Source of the DNA: Piezodorus guildinii
Taxonomy: Eukaryota > Arthropoda > Insecta > Hemiptera > Pentatomidae
Length of the DNA stretch: 64,000 bases
NCBI GenBank assembly: GCA_023052935.1
Contig: CM041297.1
Span: 97,176,484 to 97,240,483, forward strand
Direction: 5' to 3'
Under the pieces are notes generated by a model. The model was not told where the DNA came from and searched no databases. It was given only the letters and a program-made list of their open reading frames with translations. Position 1 is the first letter of the stretch. Each line of letters opens with the position of its first letter. The translations under genes and the position numbers were made by a program. Shown here piece after piece: positions 18,428 to 29,794 of this stretch.

Positions 18428-19115
18428 ATTTTATTTTCAAACATCAGAAGTATCCAATCCTTCCAGTAGAAGGTCCTTAGAACAATTGAGACGTTGATTT
18501 CCAAAAGGTACTAAAGGACATTTTTTACGAAATTGATATTTTTACATATTTATTTTCTCCTCATTTAGTTTTATCTAAATCTTAAATTTGGTTGTATTTA
18601 CTGAACATTCATGTCCTTTAATAACGCGATTTAGAAATGCTATTAATTTAAAAAAATACTAATTACACATTTAGTTTCATTCCAAATCATACCAGAACAT
18701 TCCATTTCATAACTTTAATATGGCTTTATTAATATAGTAAAGAAATAATTATAGATTTTGATGCGAAAAGAATCAAATTAAATGGTTTAATAATATAGTA
18801 ATGAGAGATTTTCGCGCTTCTTGCAAAATTCCCCAGAATGGATATAGTACCTTTTGGAAATCAACGTCTCAATTGTCGATTCCCCATTTTATGTCACAAA
18901 TGAAATCTTTTACCATGATCTGAACATTCCCTTTATCCTTGATCTAATTCCATCCAAATCCTCAAACTTCCAACAGAAGCTTCACTATAACTCTCCTCGT
19001 AGGTTGAAGCTGCATTGCCCGAAAGATCTGCTTTATCTATGCAATAGGGATGCAATGGCCAGCTTCTCCAACTCATGTCCCGAGAGTATTTAGTGGCTCC
19101 AGCGCCTTCCTTAAG
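18428..19115 (+). pseudogene. Jockey-type LINE 3' fragment (family J2), split by a MITE
   Basis: The left part (18440-18482) encodes the QSFQ-like region ending at CCTTAGAA. After the MITE the frame resumes with IVDSPFYVTNEIFYHDLNIP, then FILDLIPSKSS and FQQKLHY, ending RRLKLHCPKDLL. The sister copy at 56765-57065 is uninterrupted at the same point (CCTTAGAA...TCGATGCCC), which confirms the interruption. It is the same region as the Jockey tail at 1-356 but a distinct subfamily (LIPSKSS). A segment before RRLKLH is shorter than in the sister copy. Confidence 0.8.
18483..18875 (+). mobile_element. 393-bp MITE with TIRs, inserted in a Jockey fragment
   Basis: Terminal inverted repeats run CAATTGAGACGTTGATTTCC then AAAAGGTACTA at the left, with the exact reverse complement at the right (18846-18875). 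The interior is AT-rich and noncoding, including TCCTTTAATAACGCGATTTAG and GAGATTTTCGCGC motifs. Two further copies occur at 54745-55476. Both ends abut CAATTG, so the TSD is either CAATTG/AATT or is hidden in the TIR. No autonomous partner is in the window, and the superfamily is unknown. Confidence 0.85.
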
Positions 19116-20770
19116 TCTCCATTGGCTTACTTAAATTTATTATTTAATAATTAAATTTATAAATTAGGGATTCATCTGAATGAGAGTCATTGGGATATCC
19201 TAGTATTTTCCCTTGACAACCAATAGTGGTTGTCGAGGTTTGATTCGGAATATCCAGGGGCAGTATGTAACTATTGCATACAGGTATGAATGTTATTTTC
19301 TTTGTGCTTATTTTTTTTAATTTCTATTCACTTTGTAGATATGGAATGAATGAATGATTTCTTATAGCATTGATACTTATTCCCCAAGAGAGTAGCAGAT
19401 TGTATTATTTCTGAATAAATCCATTTATAAGAAAATTGTAATTCTGTTATGAACACATTTGAAGCATAGTTTTGGTTTTTTCTACATACTTAACAATTTT
19501 ACTGTTCATTTTAATTTAGTAGCCTACATTGTTGTACAATAAAACTTATCTTAGATTAACTCAAGCGAATTGATGAATATTAGTTATTAATACGTCTTAC
19601 TAATCAGACAATAGTAAAAACACTTATTATAAGAAATAGTTGAAAGAATATTGTTTAGAAGTTACCAATAGAATATAAAAGCATAATAGGACCATGAACA
19701 TATCCCAAAGATTTATTGTATAACAAATAATAAAGTATATTCGTTAAGGGATACGAAGAGCTTCCGGCAACAACCCACACTGCGTGGGAAATGAAAGAAT
19801 AAAAGATATATCAGGCTATAAATAATGAATAATGAATCAAGCATAAAAGTTTGTTTTTCAAATAAAAAATAAAATGGAAAAATGAAACTCAATGTATCAA
19901 TAATAGCCAGCAGCTGTTCAAAATAAAATTTCCTAAATAATCCCATAGGTCCGTTTAAGTTTAACTTATAAATCAAAAATTCTATACCATTTTGAAATGT
20001 TTCATATTTTAATTCAAGCATATATTTTTTTTTTTTAACTTCTTTAATCAAAACAAATTACATAAACTTTTACCGTGCAAGTAGAAGTCACAATCCCACT
20101 ATCACTATGACATTAATCGACTTCTACAAACCAGAAGATATTCTTGATGGAGACACAAAAGGTGTAATAAGAATATCAAAACCTAGCGATTAAAAATACT
20201 TCGGTGAGGAGAAGTGTGGAAAAGACAATAGATACAAATATAATTTACTCTCTCTTAATTATTGTTTGATTAAAAAAATCTACATACTTGATTTCTATTT
20301 TCAATTGATCAAAAAAATTATTTCCTTATATTTTTAAAATAACAAATATAAATAGGTCACACTTTGTAGAAAAACATATGCAAAGCATGCCCGAAAAGGA
20401 CTAATTTACTATTTCAAAGGATATGCCCGATTTTCATATTTTAAGGACTGTTTTAATTTTTTTTTTTTTTTCATTCTAAGTTAAAGTCGCCATTCTCGTT
20501 AAAAGGATTCTTAACAATTGATATCTGCTGCTTCAGCAGTCCACAAATTTGCTTATTGAAAAGGAAATGCAGATGGCAAATAAAATTTTATGTCAAATTT
20601 TTTGTTTTGTAATAAATAAAATAAAATATTTTTAAAAAGCGAATTAAACTTGTCATTTTTCATAGAGAAAATTATATGCATAAGTTTTGATATGTAATTA
20701 TCACTTTCTACTTAATTATTCTCTAATATATTAGTGAAATAATATATCATTCTTCCAGGTTTCCATCAAG
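19116..20770. other. AT-rich spacer, nothing recognised
   Basis: A short inverted pair around 19209-19235 (TTGACAACCA...TGGTTGTCGA) is visible. The minus-strand open frame at 19713-20051 is low complexity and is not supported. Confidence 0.45.
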
Positions 20771-21200
20771 ATAATTTGACATTGAGTAATATTTATTTAA
20801 ATTTATTCATTAAGTTTCTAGTTTTTACACCTGAGCAGGTGCCAAACGCGAGAAACGACCTTATATATTCCAATCCCTTTTAATCGAGTGACTACCGAAA
20901 AATTAATGTTAATGGTCGGTTTCAAAAGGAAACACCTGCTTAAAGAATAATATTGCATTATTCTGTATCTGAATTAGGTATGCATAAAAATCTGTGTTTT
21001 TGAGTAAAATAGTTGTATCTAAATGGTAATTATGAACAAATAGACTGGATTACTACTATGTAATATACAATACAATATACTTAAACTAGAATATGATGAC
21101 TACCCATAATAACCAAATTTATATAAATTTTAAAATAAAATCAAGACCACCCATAGATAAACATAAATATTAAGAAAATGTTTTACTGAGTTTCAACATT
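20771..21200 (+). repeat. Direct repeat unit 1 (about 430 bp)
   Basis: Begins ATAATTTGACATTGAGTAAT, includes TTTTACACCTGAGCAGGTGC and TTTTAATCGAGTGACTACCG, and ends TTTTACTGAGTTTCAACATT. It matches 21759-22180 over nearly its full length, with many point changes. It is noncoding. It is probably an old dispersed or tandem repeat of unknown class. Confidence 0.8.
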
Positions 21201-21210
21201 GAAAAACTTG

Positions 21211-21300
21211 AAACATCTGCTCAATGAATAATATTGCAATAATCTGTATCTGTATTAGGTATGAATGAAAACCTGTGTTTTTGTGTTTAATAGTCGTAAA
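21211..21300 (+). repeat. Partial copy of the same direct repeat
   Basis: AATAATATTGCAATAATCTG, then TATTAGGTATGAATGAAAAC, matches 20931-21020 of unit 1. The partial copy lies between the two full units, which suggests a once-tandem arrangement interrupted by the family B segment that follows. Confidence 0.65.
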
Positions 21301-21309
21301 TTTATGTTT

Positions 21310-21715
21310 TGTTTTTTTTAACATAAGAAAAAGATGTATAATATACTGTTGGAAAGCTAGAGATTTTAGAAAAAAAAATATCTTACATGGTGGTAAGAGG
21401 AAATGTAATGTTAAGTCACAAATAGGACAATAACTAGCATAATTTGAATATTGTTATACTTTTTAATCTAAATTATATGTAGTTAACAAAACTGCATAAT
21501 CTTTTTATCTAAATTAATTTAAAACATTCTTTTAACTTGAAGTTTATTTAATAGTTTATAAATTGATTTTAACAGCCGAGTTGTGTTGCAATAAGATAAA
21601 GTCGTGTGTTATCCGCACCAGATTGTTTAAGTATGATTCCACAAGAAATGTGGAAAAATGTATGGAACCTTTTCAACATTAAATAAAAGCAATTATATAT
21701 CTACATCATTATATA
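21310..21715 (+). repeat. Noncoding repeat family B, 3' portion
   Basis: Shares ATATACTGTTGGAAAGCTAG, TTAACTTGAAGTTTATTTAA, ...AACAGCCGAG..., AGTCGTGTGTTATCCGCACC and AGAAATGTGGAAAAATGTAT with the copy at 24240-24920. It is noncoding. The end motif GTCGTGTGTTxxCCGCACCAGA is common to all family B copies in the window. Confidence 0.7.
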
Positions 21716-21758
21716 ATTCAAATAGTTATTAAAATATAGTTAAGAATTATAAGAATAT

Positions 21759-22180
21759 ATAATTTGACACTGAGTAATAGTTATTTAAATTTATTCATAG
21801 GGTTTCAAGTTTTTACACCTGAACAGGTACCAAACGCAAAAAAAAAACGGCCTTAAATATTGCAAACCCTTTTAATCGAGTGACTACCGAAAAATTAATA
21901 TCAATGGTCAGTTTCAAAGGAAAGAACCTGCTTAAAGAGTGACATTATATTAATCTGTCTCTGTATTAGGTATGAAAATCTTTTGAGTTTAAAGGTTGTG
22001 TCTAAGTGGTGATTATGAACAGCTAGACTTGACAACTACAATATAATATGCAATATACTAAAATTAGAATATGATGACTACCTATAACATTCAAATTTAT
22101 ATAAATTTCAAAGTAAAATCAAGAACACCCATAGATAAACATAGACATTAAGAAAATGTTTTACTGACTTTCGACATTAC
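21759..22180 (+). repeat. Direct repeat unit 2 (about 420 bp)
   Basis: Diverged copy of 20771-21200. It carries TTTTACACCTGAACAGGTAC, an A-run replacing GAGAAACG, TTTTAATCGAGTGACTACCG and the CACCCATAGATAAACATAGA segment. Confidence 0.8.
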
Positions 22181-24239
22181 TTAGTTGAAAATTACACCTC
22201 ACATTGTTACTTGAGGGATTAATGGGTCTCGTATACAAAAATATATGAATTCTTATCTACATCAGAATCGAGAATATTTACCGAAAAAGCCTCTAATAAG
22301 AATAAATTATTATTGTTAAAAAAAAAAAAAAAAGTTGATAAAGAAGTAACCATAACTGAATTAAGATGATTCATTCAATGGGTATTTTATAATATATGCT
22401 TAAAAAAACTGAACTGATTAGTTCAATAAATGTTCATCTTTTTCCATATGTATGATTTTATTTATAGAAATAAATAACTTTAAAGGATTAAAAGTTTTAT
22501 ATTTTAAGAATGAACTCTTATTATTTATTTATTTTTGCAATGTTTTATACGTGGAATATATTAATCAATGTCAAAACTCTATTTGCTATGCGTTTTATGA
22601 ATTTTGTAAAATTTATCAAAAGCCTATTTTAAGTTAATAAGTTAATTTTAAATGAGACTAGTCTAAACATTTCAATAACGTCTATATTTAAAAAAATATA
22701 AGATGTGAAAGAAAAGGTCTTGTAGTATGAAACTGTAATTTTAATTTTATTGATTGAGTAATGAATTATCTTCTACAACAGATTTAAAGAATATTCCATC
22801 TTTGAATAAATAATTATAATCCACTGTATTATTATTCCTACTTATTTATTCAAATTATCTATTATACATTACAAAAGATTTGTTTTAATTAATTTTGACT
22901 TTTTCAAGCTGTTAATAATAATTCTGCATTTAGGAACAATTTTCAATTTACATAGGTTATTTCCCTCTTAACCAAGAATAGTCCTTGGACTCATTAACAA
23001 AATCAGCCACAGTTATTAGAAATACAAAAAAAAAAAAAAATACATGATCTCTATGGAAGCTAAAAACATATCTTTGGAAAATATAGATCATACCTTATAA
23101 TTTGAATCATCCACACGATTTTTTCATTTAAAGTTTTTCAGTTACGTTTTAACTTGAGATAATTCCTCACTTACCTGAAAAACAAAACAAAAATTGTTAA
23201 TACCTAATAAAAAAAAAAAAAAAATAATAAGATAAATATTCAGGAATAATTAAGAGCAGTATTATTTCAGTAATTACAAGGTTACAAGAATTGAAAATGG
23301 AGAAGATAAGCAAAGTCTAAGAAAATTTGTATTTTTCCAAAAAAAAATATCTTTTTTATTAGCAATCATATGCATTAAAATGTTATGGAATTCATTAGTA
23401 ATAATTTAAATGAAATCATAGCTTTATGTATATATATATATATTACTAGAAACAAAGCCTAAGTAGAAAGTCGTTAATATAAATCGGTACGCCTCAATAG
23501 AAAAGGGGGTTTAGCGTGACGGAACGTGGCAGGTAATGCGGGAGCAGTTTCATTCAGGTACCATGCCACGCATTATATAAAGCATGGTCCGTGTTCCACA
23601 TTACTTTCCAGAAAATTACTTGTAATATGTGTTATGTGCTATTGTTAATGAGTGTTATTAGACATAAATTAAAATTGAGTAACCAAATTCCAAACATACG
23701 TGAGGTATTAAAAAAAAAATCGTATTGCATATTGTAAATATACTAATTAACCAGAAGATGCCATCACAAAAAAAAAAAAAAAAAAAAAACAACACTCAGA
23801 CTGGCATATCCAGCTTAATTCAGAATGAGGGGCGATTTTGCCAACTTAAAATATTGTATAGATATTTACTTTATAAATAAATATTCATTTTAAATAATTT
23901 ACTGTAACATTAAAAGAAGAAAAAAAATCATCATACTTGCCTTTCTTTAGCATAGTATGAAATTTTAAGAAAACGCATGGCGTTTAAGTAAAGCTATGAG
24001 ACCGATTTTTCATACGAAATACTCTGTTTTGCCAAATTGTGCGAGTATGGTGATAATATTAGAACTAATCTAGCATATTTAAGATTGAAGTGTAAGATTC
24101 AGGATGTTACTCAGTTTTTTGACAAAACATAGATCTAACTTACTCAATCAATGGATCCTTTGATTGTCCGGATGTATGTGGTAAACACGAAAATGTAAAG
24201 TCGTGCGAAACAGAAAAAATCGTTTCATCGGAAGTGCTA
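22181..24239. other. AT-rich spacer with one higher-complexity island
   Basis: Mostly low complexity, with A-runs at about 22320, 23027, 23213 and 23768-23790. An island at about 23485-23630 (GACGGAACGTGGCAGGTAAT..., GGTACCATGCCACGC, CATGGTCCGTGTTCCAC) has partial inverted symmetry around GTGGCA/TGCCAC. No reading frame is recognised. Confidence 0.4.
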
Positions 24240-24920
24240 CTTTATTCCTTGCATTTTACAATTTCCTCAAAAAAGGCTATAACAATTTAGATTAAAATCA
24301 CTAAATCGATGTAAACTTTAATGGGCTTCAATATCGTGTAAGTTTCATTTTTATTGAAATAGCCTGACAGATCTTCAATTCCAATATTTTAAATTTTCTT
24401 TCTCAAAAATACCTTAAATTTTGTAGATTAAAAAAAATTAACATTGTGATCTTTTTAGGATTGATAAAAATTAGCTTAATATAATAGTTAAACGAATTGG
24501 ATATCTAACTAGTGAGAAAAGATCAAAAATATTTTTTAATGTTTTTTTTTTTTTTAACAATAACTTAGACTTATAACATACCGTTGTGAAGCTAAAAATT
24601 TTAGAAAAAATATTATCTTATATACAAAGTTTTAAATGGTAACATGATTACCCGAATAGAGAATTAACTACCATAAATTTAATATTGCTCTATTATCATA
24701 TCATATAAATCATATGTTTCCAACAAAACAGAATAAACTTGTTAAACTAAATTAACTTGAAGTTTATTTAATAGTTCATACATTAATGTTAACAGCCGAA
24801 GTAAGTATAAGTCGTGTTTTGCCCGCACCAGATTATTTAAGCATGATTCAAGAAATGTGGAAAAATTGATGGAACTTTCATCATTAAATAAAAGTAATTA
24901 TATTTTCTATATAATTTATG
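24240..24920 (+). repeat. Noncoding repeat family B copy
   Basis: Runs from TTTTACAATTTCCTC-like sequence through ATCGATGTAAACTTTAATGG, ATTTTAAATTTTCTTTCTCA and a CCGTTGTGAAGCTAAA motif to GTCGTGTTTTGCCCGCACCA. The motif order is the same as in the copies at 40015-40730 and 57085-58120. It has no open frame. Confidence 0.75.
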
Positions 24921-24949
24921 AAAAAGCAGATTAGGCAAATATTTATTAC

Positions 24950-25480
24950 AATATATACTTAAGAAGAGAATGAAACAGTTTATTTCTGCAAATATGCAAG
25001 CTCATAAGTTACATAATCGGTGCATCCTCTGAAATGCATTGGATGTCAGGATGTCCCGAAAGGTCGTGCACCATGATGCAGTTGCACCAGTCCCCTATGT
25101 CCACGATCTACCCGATCGAGTATCAAATATACGATTGTATTTCCATCGGAACTGAATTCTAAAGTGATACTGGCTCATGGACTATAAATCCTCTCCAGAA
25201 GAGCAATGGAATTCCATTCGTCCGATAAGGTTCGAGATGGCAAGGAGAGTGGAAAATTTAGATTTCGATTTATTGTTCCCCAGGATATTTATTGGCTAAG
25301 ATAGTTATTGACTGGTTGATAAGTCAAAATGGAGAACAACCAATCCTTTCAATATATTTCGGGGTGAAATTATATTCAAACACTCTCATCGTAAGCGCAG
25401 CAATAGTATTTAATATTCCTCCAGAACTGATCATTTAGTATAGCTACTCACTGAGCTATTCATTCAAAATTATTTTATTA
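24950..25480. other. Higher-complexity noncoding island
   Basis: Stands out from the AT background (GGTCGTGCACCATGATGCAG, ACGATCTACCCGATCGAG, GATAAGGTTCGAGATGGCAA) with no convincing frame. It contains GGACTATAAATCC and ATTTCGATTTATTGTTCCCC, homeodomain-like A/T cores in GC context. It is either a candidate conserved regulatory element or an unrecognised repeat. Confidence 0.35.
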
Positions 25481-26059
25481 ATTAATATTATTTTGAATTA
25501 TTAAATGAAATCGATTTTATTATGCACAATATTTTCTTCAAGAGATACCATTCCGCAAATTTGTTAAGAAACAAATCATTTATTTTATTTTTATTTGTAC
25601 ATGGGAACAAAAAAAAAATTCTACATTCATCTATTGCTATAGATGGACAACTTTTCAGAGTTTGAACCCGACTGTAGCAGAATAGCTATGAACTATTTCA
25701 TTTAAACGTGAGGCGACTTGGATGGAATCATGGAGTCTCCAAATTCTCGGTCTAATATCCTCCATCCATGACAGTTTAGACTAGAGACAGTAACCTTCAT
25801 TGATTGCATATGGTGAATTGGTTTTTATTGGTGAAATTAAATGAGTGTTTTTAAAATTTAAAATATTAAGACCACAAAGAAATAGTGAACAGCAAAGAGA
25901 AATATTTAGGGTTCATTACCTTAAACCGGAATTTCCTTTTTATGCTGAAAATGTTTCCAATGTAAGTATTCCAAAATGAGAAAATTGAATTAAATAATAT
26001 AAGATTTATTATAATAGTGAGGATTCTCTTTCTAATCGTATTAATTAAATAATACGTGC

Positions 26060-26195
26060 AGAAAATTCTGAATATACTTAGTTTTTCTTTTTTAATTATT
26101 TAAAAAAATTGAAGACAATTTTTTTTTTAAATAATATATATTTAATTGTTACTTCTTTTAAGGACAAGAAAAGAAAAAACGTCAAACTATCCCCT
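26060..26195 (+). repeat. Local direct repeat, copy 1
   Basis: ATTCTGAATATACTTAGTTT ... ATTTAATTGTTACTTCTTTTAAGGACA. It is repeated at 26378-26530, about 320 bp downstream. It is noncoding and AT-rich. Confidence 0.75.
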
Positions 26196-26377
26196 ATAGT
26201 TAATTATTAAATAATCACGTACATGTTTCCCTGTACATTTTTGTATTTTTTAATATAAAAATATAATAATTGTAACATAAAAGTAATTGAATGATAAGAA
26301 CAAAGTTTTAAACAACACTTCATGGCAAGTGAAATAGAGAAAACATATATTATTCCAAAAAATATTTTAAATTATGA

Positions 26378-26530
26378 AGTAAATATTCTGAATATACCTA
26401 CTTAGTTTTTCTTGTTTAAGTATTTTAAAAAATTGAAAACAAATTATTATTTTTTTTTTAAATAATACATATTTAATTGTTACTTCTTTTAAGGACAATA
26501 AAATTAAAAACATCGAACCATTTCCAACTG
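26378..26530 (+). repeat. Local direct repeat, copy 2
   Basis: ATTCTGAATATACCTACTTA ... ATTTAATTGTTACTTCTTTTAAGGACA. It carries a 4-base insertion and a longer T-tract compared with copy 1. Confidence 0.75.
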
Positions 26531-27087
26531 TAAACCCAGTTTAAAAGGAAAATATATGTTTTTTAAGGATAATTATTTTGTAGTTATTATAATAATTTTA
26601 ATTTATTTATCTTCTTTTTTTTTTTTTTTTGCGTACGAAGGAATTAACCACTAGAGTCATTTTCGAACTTTGATATTATAATAATTATAGTGAATAACAA
26701 TATTATGTGTGTTATGCAACTTGTTTATGAAAATGTGTGAAGGTTTTGATGTGATGTCGGCGATAGTGAATTATCATTCACTCTCACACACATTCAACAT
26801 ATTCAACCATATTTCCTATAAAACCTAATTAATTGTTTTTTAAGTTTTATTACAAATAATATTTAATTTCTTAAAATGGAGTTTCTATTTAAAAAAAAAC
26901 AAGATATTCTTATTCTCATAATGTTTATATTTACAATTGTTAGATTGAACATGACTTTAACGTTTATGTTTGTTATATTTTCATGAAAATAATATTAATA
27001 ATATTATAGGATTTAAAAAAAAGTAATATTTCATGTTATTATCCGAGTTTATTAAAAAAGTATACCTTTCCCACGCATAACACCTCA

Positions 27088-27105
27088 CCGGTGTTATAAC
27101 ACCGG
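27088..27105. repeat. Perfect 18-bp palindrome
   Basis: CCGGTGTTATAACACCGG is its own reverse complement. A related GCACCGGGTTGCACGG lies about 45 bp downstream and resembles the GTGCACCGGGCTGCACC in the R1-clade 3' UTR. Function unknown. Confidence 0.7.
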
Positions 27106-27429
27106 CTTTCATGAATTTTCACTCACCTCTACTCGCACCGGGTTGCACGGTCTTACATGTAGTTTGATAAAAAAAAAAAAAAAAAAATCCTTTATCATTG
27201 AGGAGGAATAAGACCAGTATAATCTTATGATAATTAAGTATAGAAGCAGTGTCATTATGAATAGATTGGTCTTAGGTTTAGTTAACAAGCTCCTATACAA
27301 CTATAATAATAAAATTAGTAAATTAATTTGAATTCGGTCCTTTCGACATTCTGCTATTCAAACTGGATTTCTGAATCAAGATTCGAAATAGACCCCATTC
27401 ATTTTTGAACTGGACACAGTTCGTTACAC

Positions 27430-27870
27430 CGGTGATAATCATTCATATTAATTTACGGCCACGAAAATGGTACAAGATTCTTTTTTCCCCGCCCTCGAAA
27501 TACACAGACCGGAGGAAGTGGAGGGATTTATTGTAGAAAGGTTCTTATAATAAACCCGGTCGAAGACTTGTTCTAAGTTCGGAAAGGGTTGTCGCCGAAG
27601 ATAAAGGGCCGACGGGAGAGTCGATTTATTCCCTGACGGGGTGTGGGACGTTGGGTAAAATGATGTCCCGGGGACTATAAATACGGGAGTTAGTCCCGGA
27701 GTTGCGGGCAAGTCCCGGCTAGATGATGTAGGATCAGGCTGAGGTATAACTCCCTGTATCAGGGACACGCGATGCGGTTCAGATCTCAGGGGGTTGGTAT
27801 TAATTTCAATTTATTTATCCCCCCTCCAGCTACATTTCGCAGGAGTGCATGTGGTCGGAGAACGGTATTT
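27430..27870. other. GC-richer island, possible regulatory or exonic sequence
   Basis: About 400 bp of much higher GC than its flanks. The minus strand has a 106-codon open frame (27448-27768) rich in Pro, Ser and Thr, with segments such as GTSFYPTSHTPSGNKS and RRQPFPNLEQVFDRVYY. No family is recognised and no start context or splice evidence is visible. On the plus strand GGACTATAAATACGGGAG (about 27673) holds a TATA-like box. It could be a promoter or enhancer, a host exon or a TE relic. None of these is established. Confidence 0.35.
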
Positions 27871-28189
27871 TGTTTTTTTTTACTTTTATTTATTTTATCA
27901 AAATATCAAATATCGCAATTCCAGAGCTTCAGAAGAAAAAAGGAACAACAACCTTGAACCAAGAATTCAAACTGCTATCCAACATCTTATGCAGGAACAA
28001 AAAAATTCAACCTCGAAGTACACAATTACGAAATAATTATAAATAAGATATTCAATATGCTAATAAATTTCATTATATTTACTTCAAAACATAAAATTGA
28101 CGTTTTTCAAGAGGAGACACATTGGAGTTCACTCATTTGGGTGATTTATGTTCACTCAAAAATGACAATGGTTGAGAAGCTGAAATTTT

Positions 28190-28500
28190 GAATGGTAGTT
28201 CCCCTTACTGTCTAAATTTAGAGCAAGGCAGAGTTTAGTAAAAAATATATTTTTAAAATCTTAAAGACAAAAAAAAAGATATACATATCTTGAAAAATTA
28301 TAAGATCTCATATGAAATTTAACGACAATGTCAATAAAATTAGAAAACAAAATTATCTAAATCTGACACAAAGGTTCTTAATCTATCACAAATATATTTA
28401 TGCACATTTATTAGACTTCTTGTCCATGTTTGTATCTATGTTCCCATCGAAAATCTCAGAGACGAATAAATTACACCTCAAAGGTTACTGTTGAAGTAAT
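28190..28500 (+). repeat. Diverged direct repeat, copy 1
   Basis: TTTCCCCTTACTGTCTAAAT-like sequence, AACGACAATGTCAATAAAAT, TCACAAATATATTTATGCAC and TTCCCATCGAAAATCTC. The same landmarks occur in the same order at 28690-29040. Noncoding. Confidence 0.65.
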
Positions 28501-28689
28501 CTAATAATTAACCAACACATTTCATTATATATTTGATAAAACAGGAGTATATATTGACATAAATATATATAGACATCATTTTAAAGGCTAATTTGCACAA
28601 GAGATGCAAAAGAGTTATTCTGTTTTTTATAAAAAGAAAGTCTCCATTCAGTAACTTATGTGACCATCGCAGTATCTCAAATATGATAA

Positions 28690-28770
28690 GATGAAATTTT
28701 AATGGATATTTCCCTTATTGGCTAAATGTGCTATCAGTCTAGGTTTGGGAAAACATAGTTGAACAATTGA

Positions 28771-28842
<72 letters not shown>

Positions 28843-29040
28843 AAAGAAAAATAAGTACTCATTCGAAATTTAATGAAAATGTCAACAATTTCAAAACTGA
28901 ATCATCCAAACATGACCAGAAGGTATCAAAGGTTCTAAATGTATGACAAATATATTTAAGCATATTAGATTTATTTTTCAGATTTTGAATTTACGTTCCC
29001 ACGGAAACTAAAAACATTTCGTTGTAGAAGAAAATAGACA
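28690..29040 (+). repeat. Diverged direct repeat, copy 2, expanded by (TA)n
   Basis: ATTTCCCTTATTGGCTAAAT, AATGAAAATGTCAACAATTT, GACAAATATATTTAAGCATA and GTTCCCACGGAAACTAAA match copy 1. A (TA)n tract of about 65 bp (28772-28840) lies inside. Confidence 0.65.
28772..28840. repeat. (TA)n microsatellite
   Basis: Uninterrupted AT alternation of about 65 bases lying within the second diverged direct repeat. Confidence 0.95.
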
Positions 29041-29499
29041 TTATTGCTAAGATCAATGACATACCTACGAAGAAGACATCTTTTCCCACCTCCTCATCCC
29101 TCTCTTAATATGTACCATGTACAGTAGAAGAGATAGCCAACTAACCAACTGATTGGAGAATTTTAACCCAAACTACCGGCTTTGAAATAAAAAAAAAATA
29201 AAAGAATAAAGACCAAAAAACACTAATGAGAACAATTTATTTATAATGCAAACGTGTTGTGATGATATACAATTATTATATTGAATTAATTATGGATAAA
29301 CCTACTTCTACTGTTCTATAGGTCAAATAATAACGCTTTATTCGTTGTTAATAAAAATAGTTTAAACAGTAACCGACAATATTACAGTTTCTATTACCAT
29401 AAAGAGTACAACGTAACACAAAATAAAATATTCGCGAGCCAAGTGGCGGGTTACACTATTTCTTAATTAAAATTGTTTAAGTTGGTCTGAAAAAAATTG

Positions 29500-29690
29500 C
29501 AATCGAGATAAGACGATGGCTAAGAAAGAATCTGCACGACTATTAATGGATATTGACGAGGTTCTGCAGGAACTTTTGAGTCGAATCCGTTCACAAGTAC
29601 TCGTGAACTTGCCAGGGAGTATGGTTTTCTATCATCTATCTCTGGGGAAGGTGAAAAAGAGCAGTAGATTAATCTCTCACAAACTTACCC
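29500..29690 (+). pseudogene. Mariner-type transposase N-terminal fragment
   Basis: One plus frame reads ESNPFTSTRELAREYG, matching the helix-turn-helix segment of mariner transposases (xxNPxxTxRELAxxxGVS). The next frame then gives FYHLSLGKVKKSSRLISHKL, matching HLHxIGKVKKxxxWVPHEL. A frameshift near 29620 separates the two. No catalytic domain follows, because the sequence runs into a (TA)n/(AG)n tract. This is an old, partial copy. Confidence 0.7.
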
Positions 29691-29693
29691 CAT

Positions 29694-29700
29694 ATATATA

Positions 29701-29775
<75 letters not shown>

Positions 29776-29776
29776 T
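29694..29776. repeat. (TA)n followed by (AG)n microsatellite
   Basis: About 55 bases of TA alternation with one TTA interruption, then about 24 bases of AG. The tract separates the mariner fragment from the hammerhead-like palindrome. Confidence 0.95.
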
Positions 29777-29794
29777 TTCAATTGTAAATTATAA

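Noticed and set aside
19713..20051. 112-codon minus-strand open frame
   Set aside because: Phe/Leu/Ile-rich, running from an A/T-rich start through a poly-Lys segment. No conserved feature, signal or neighbour supports it.
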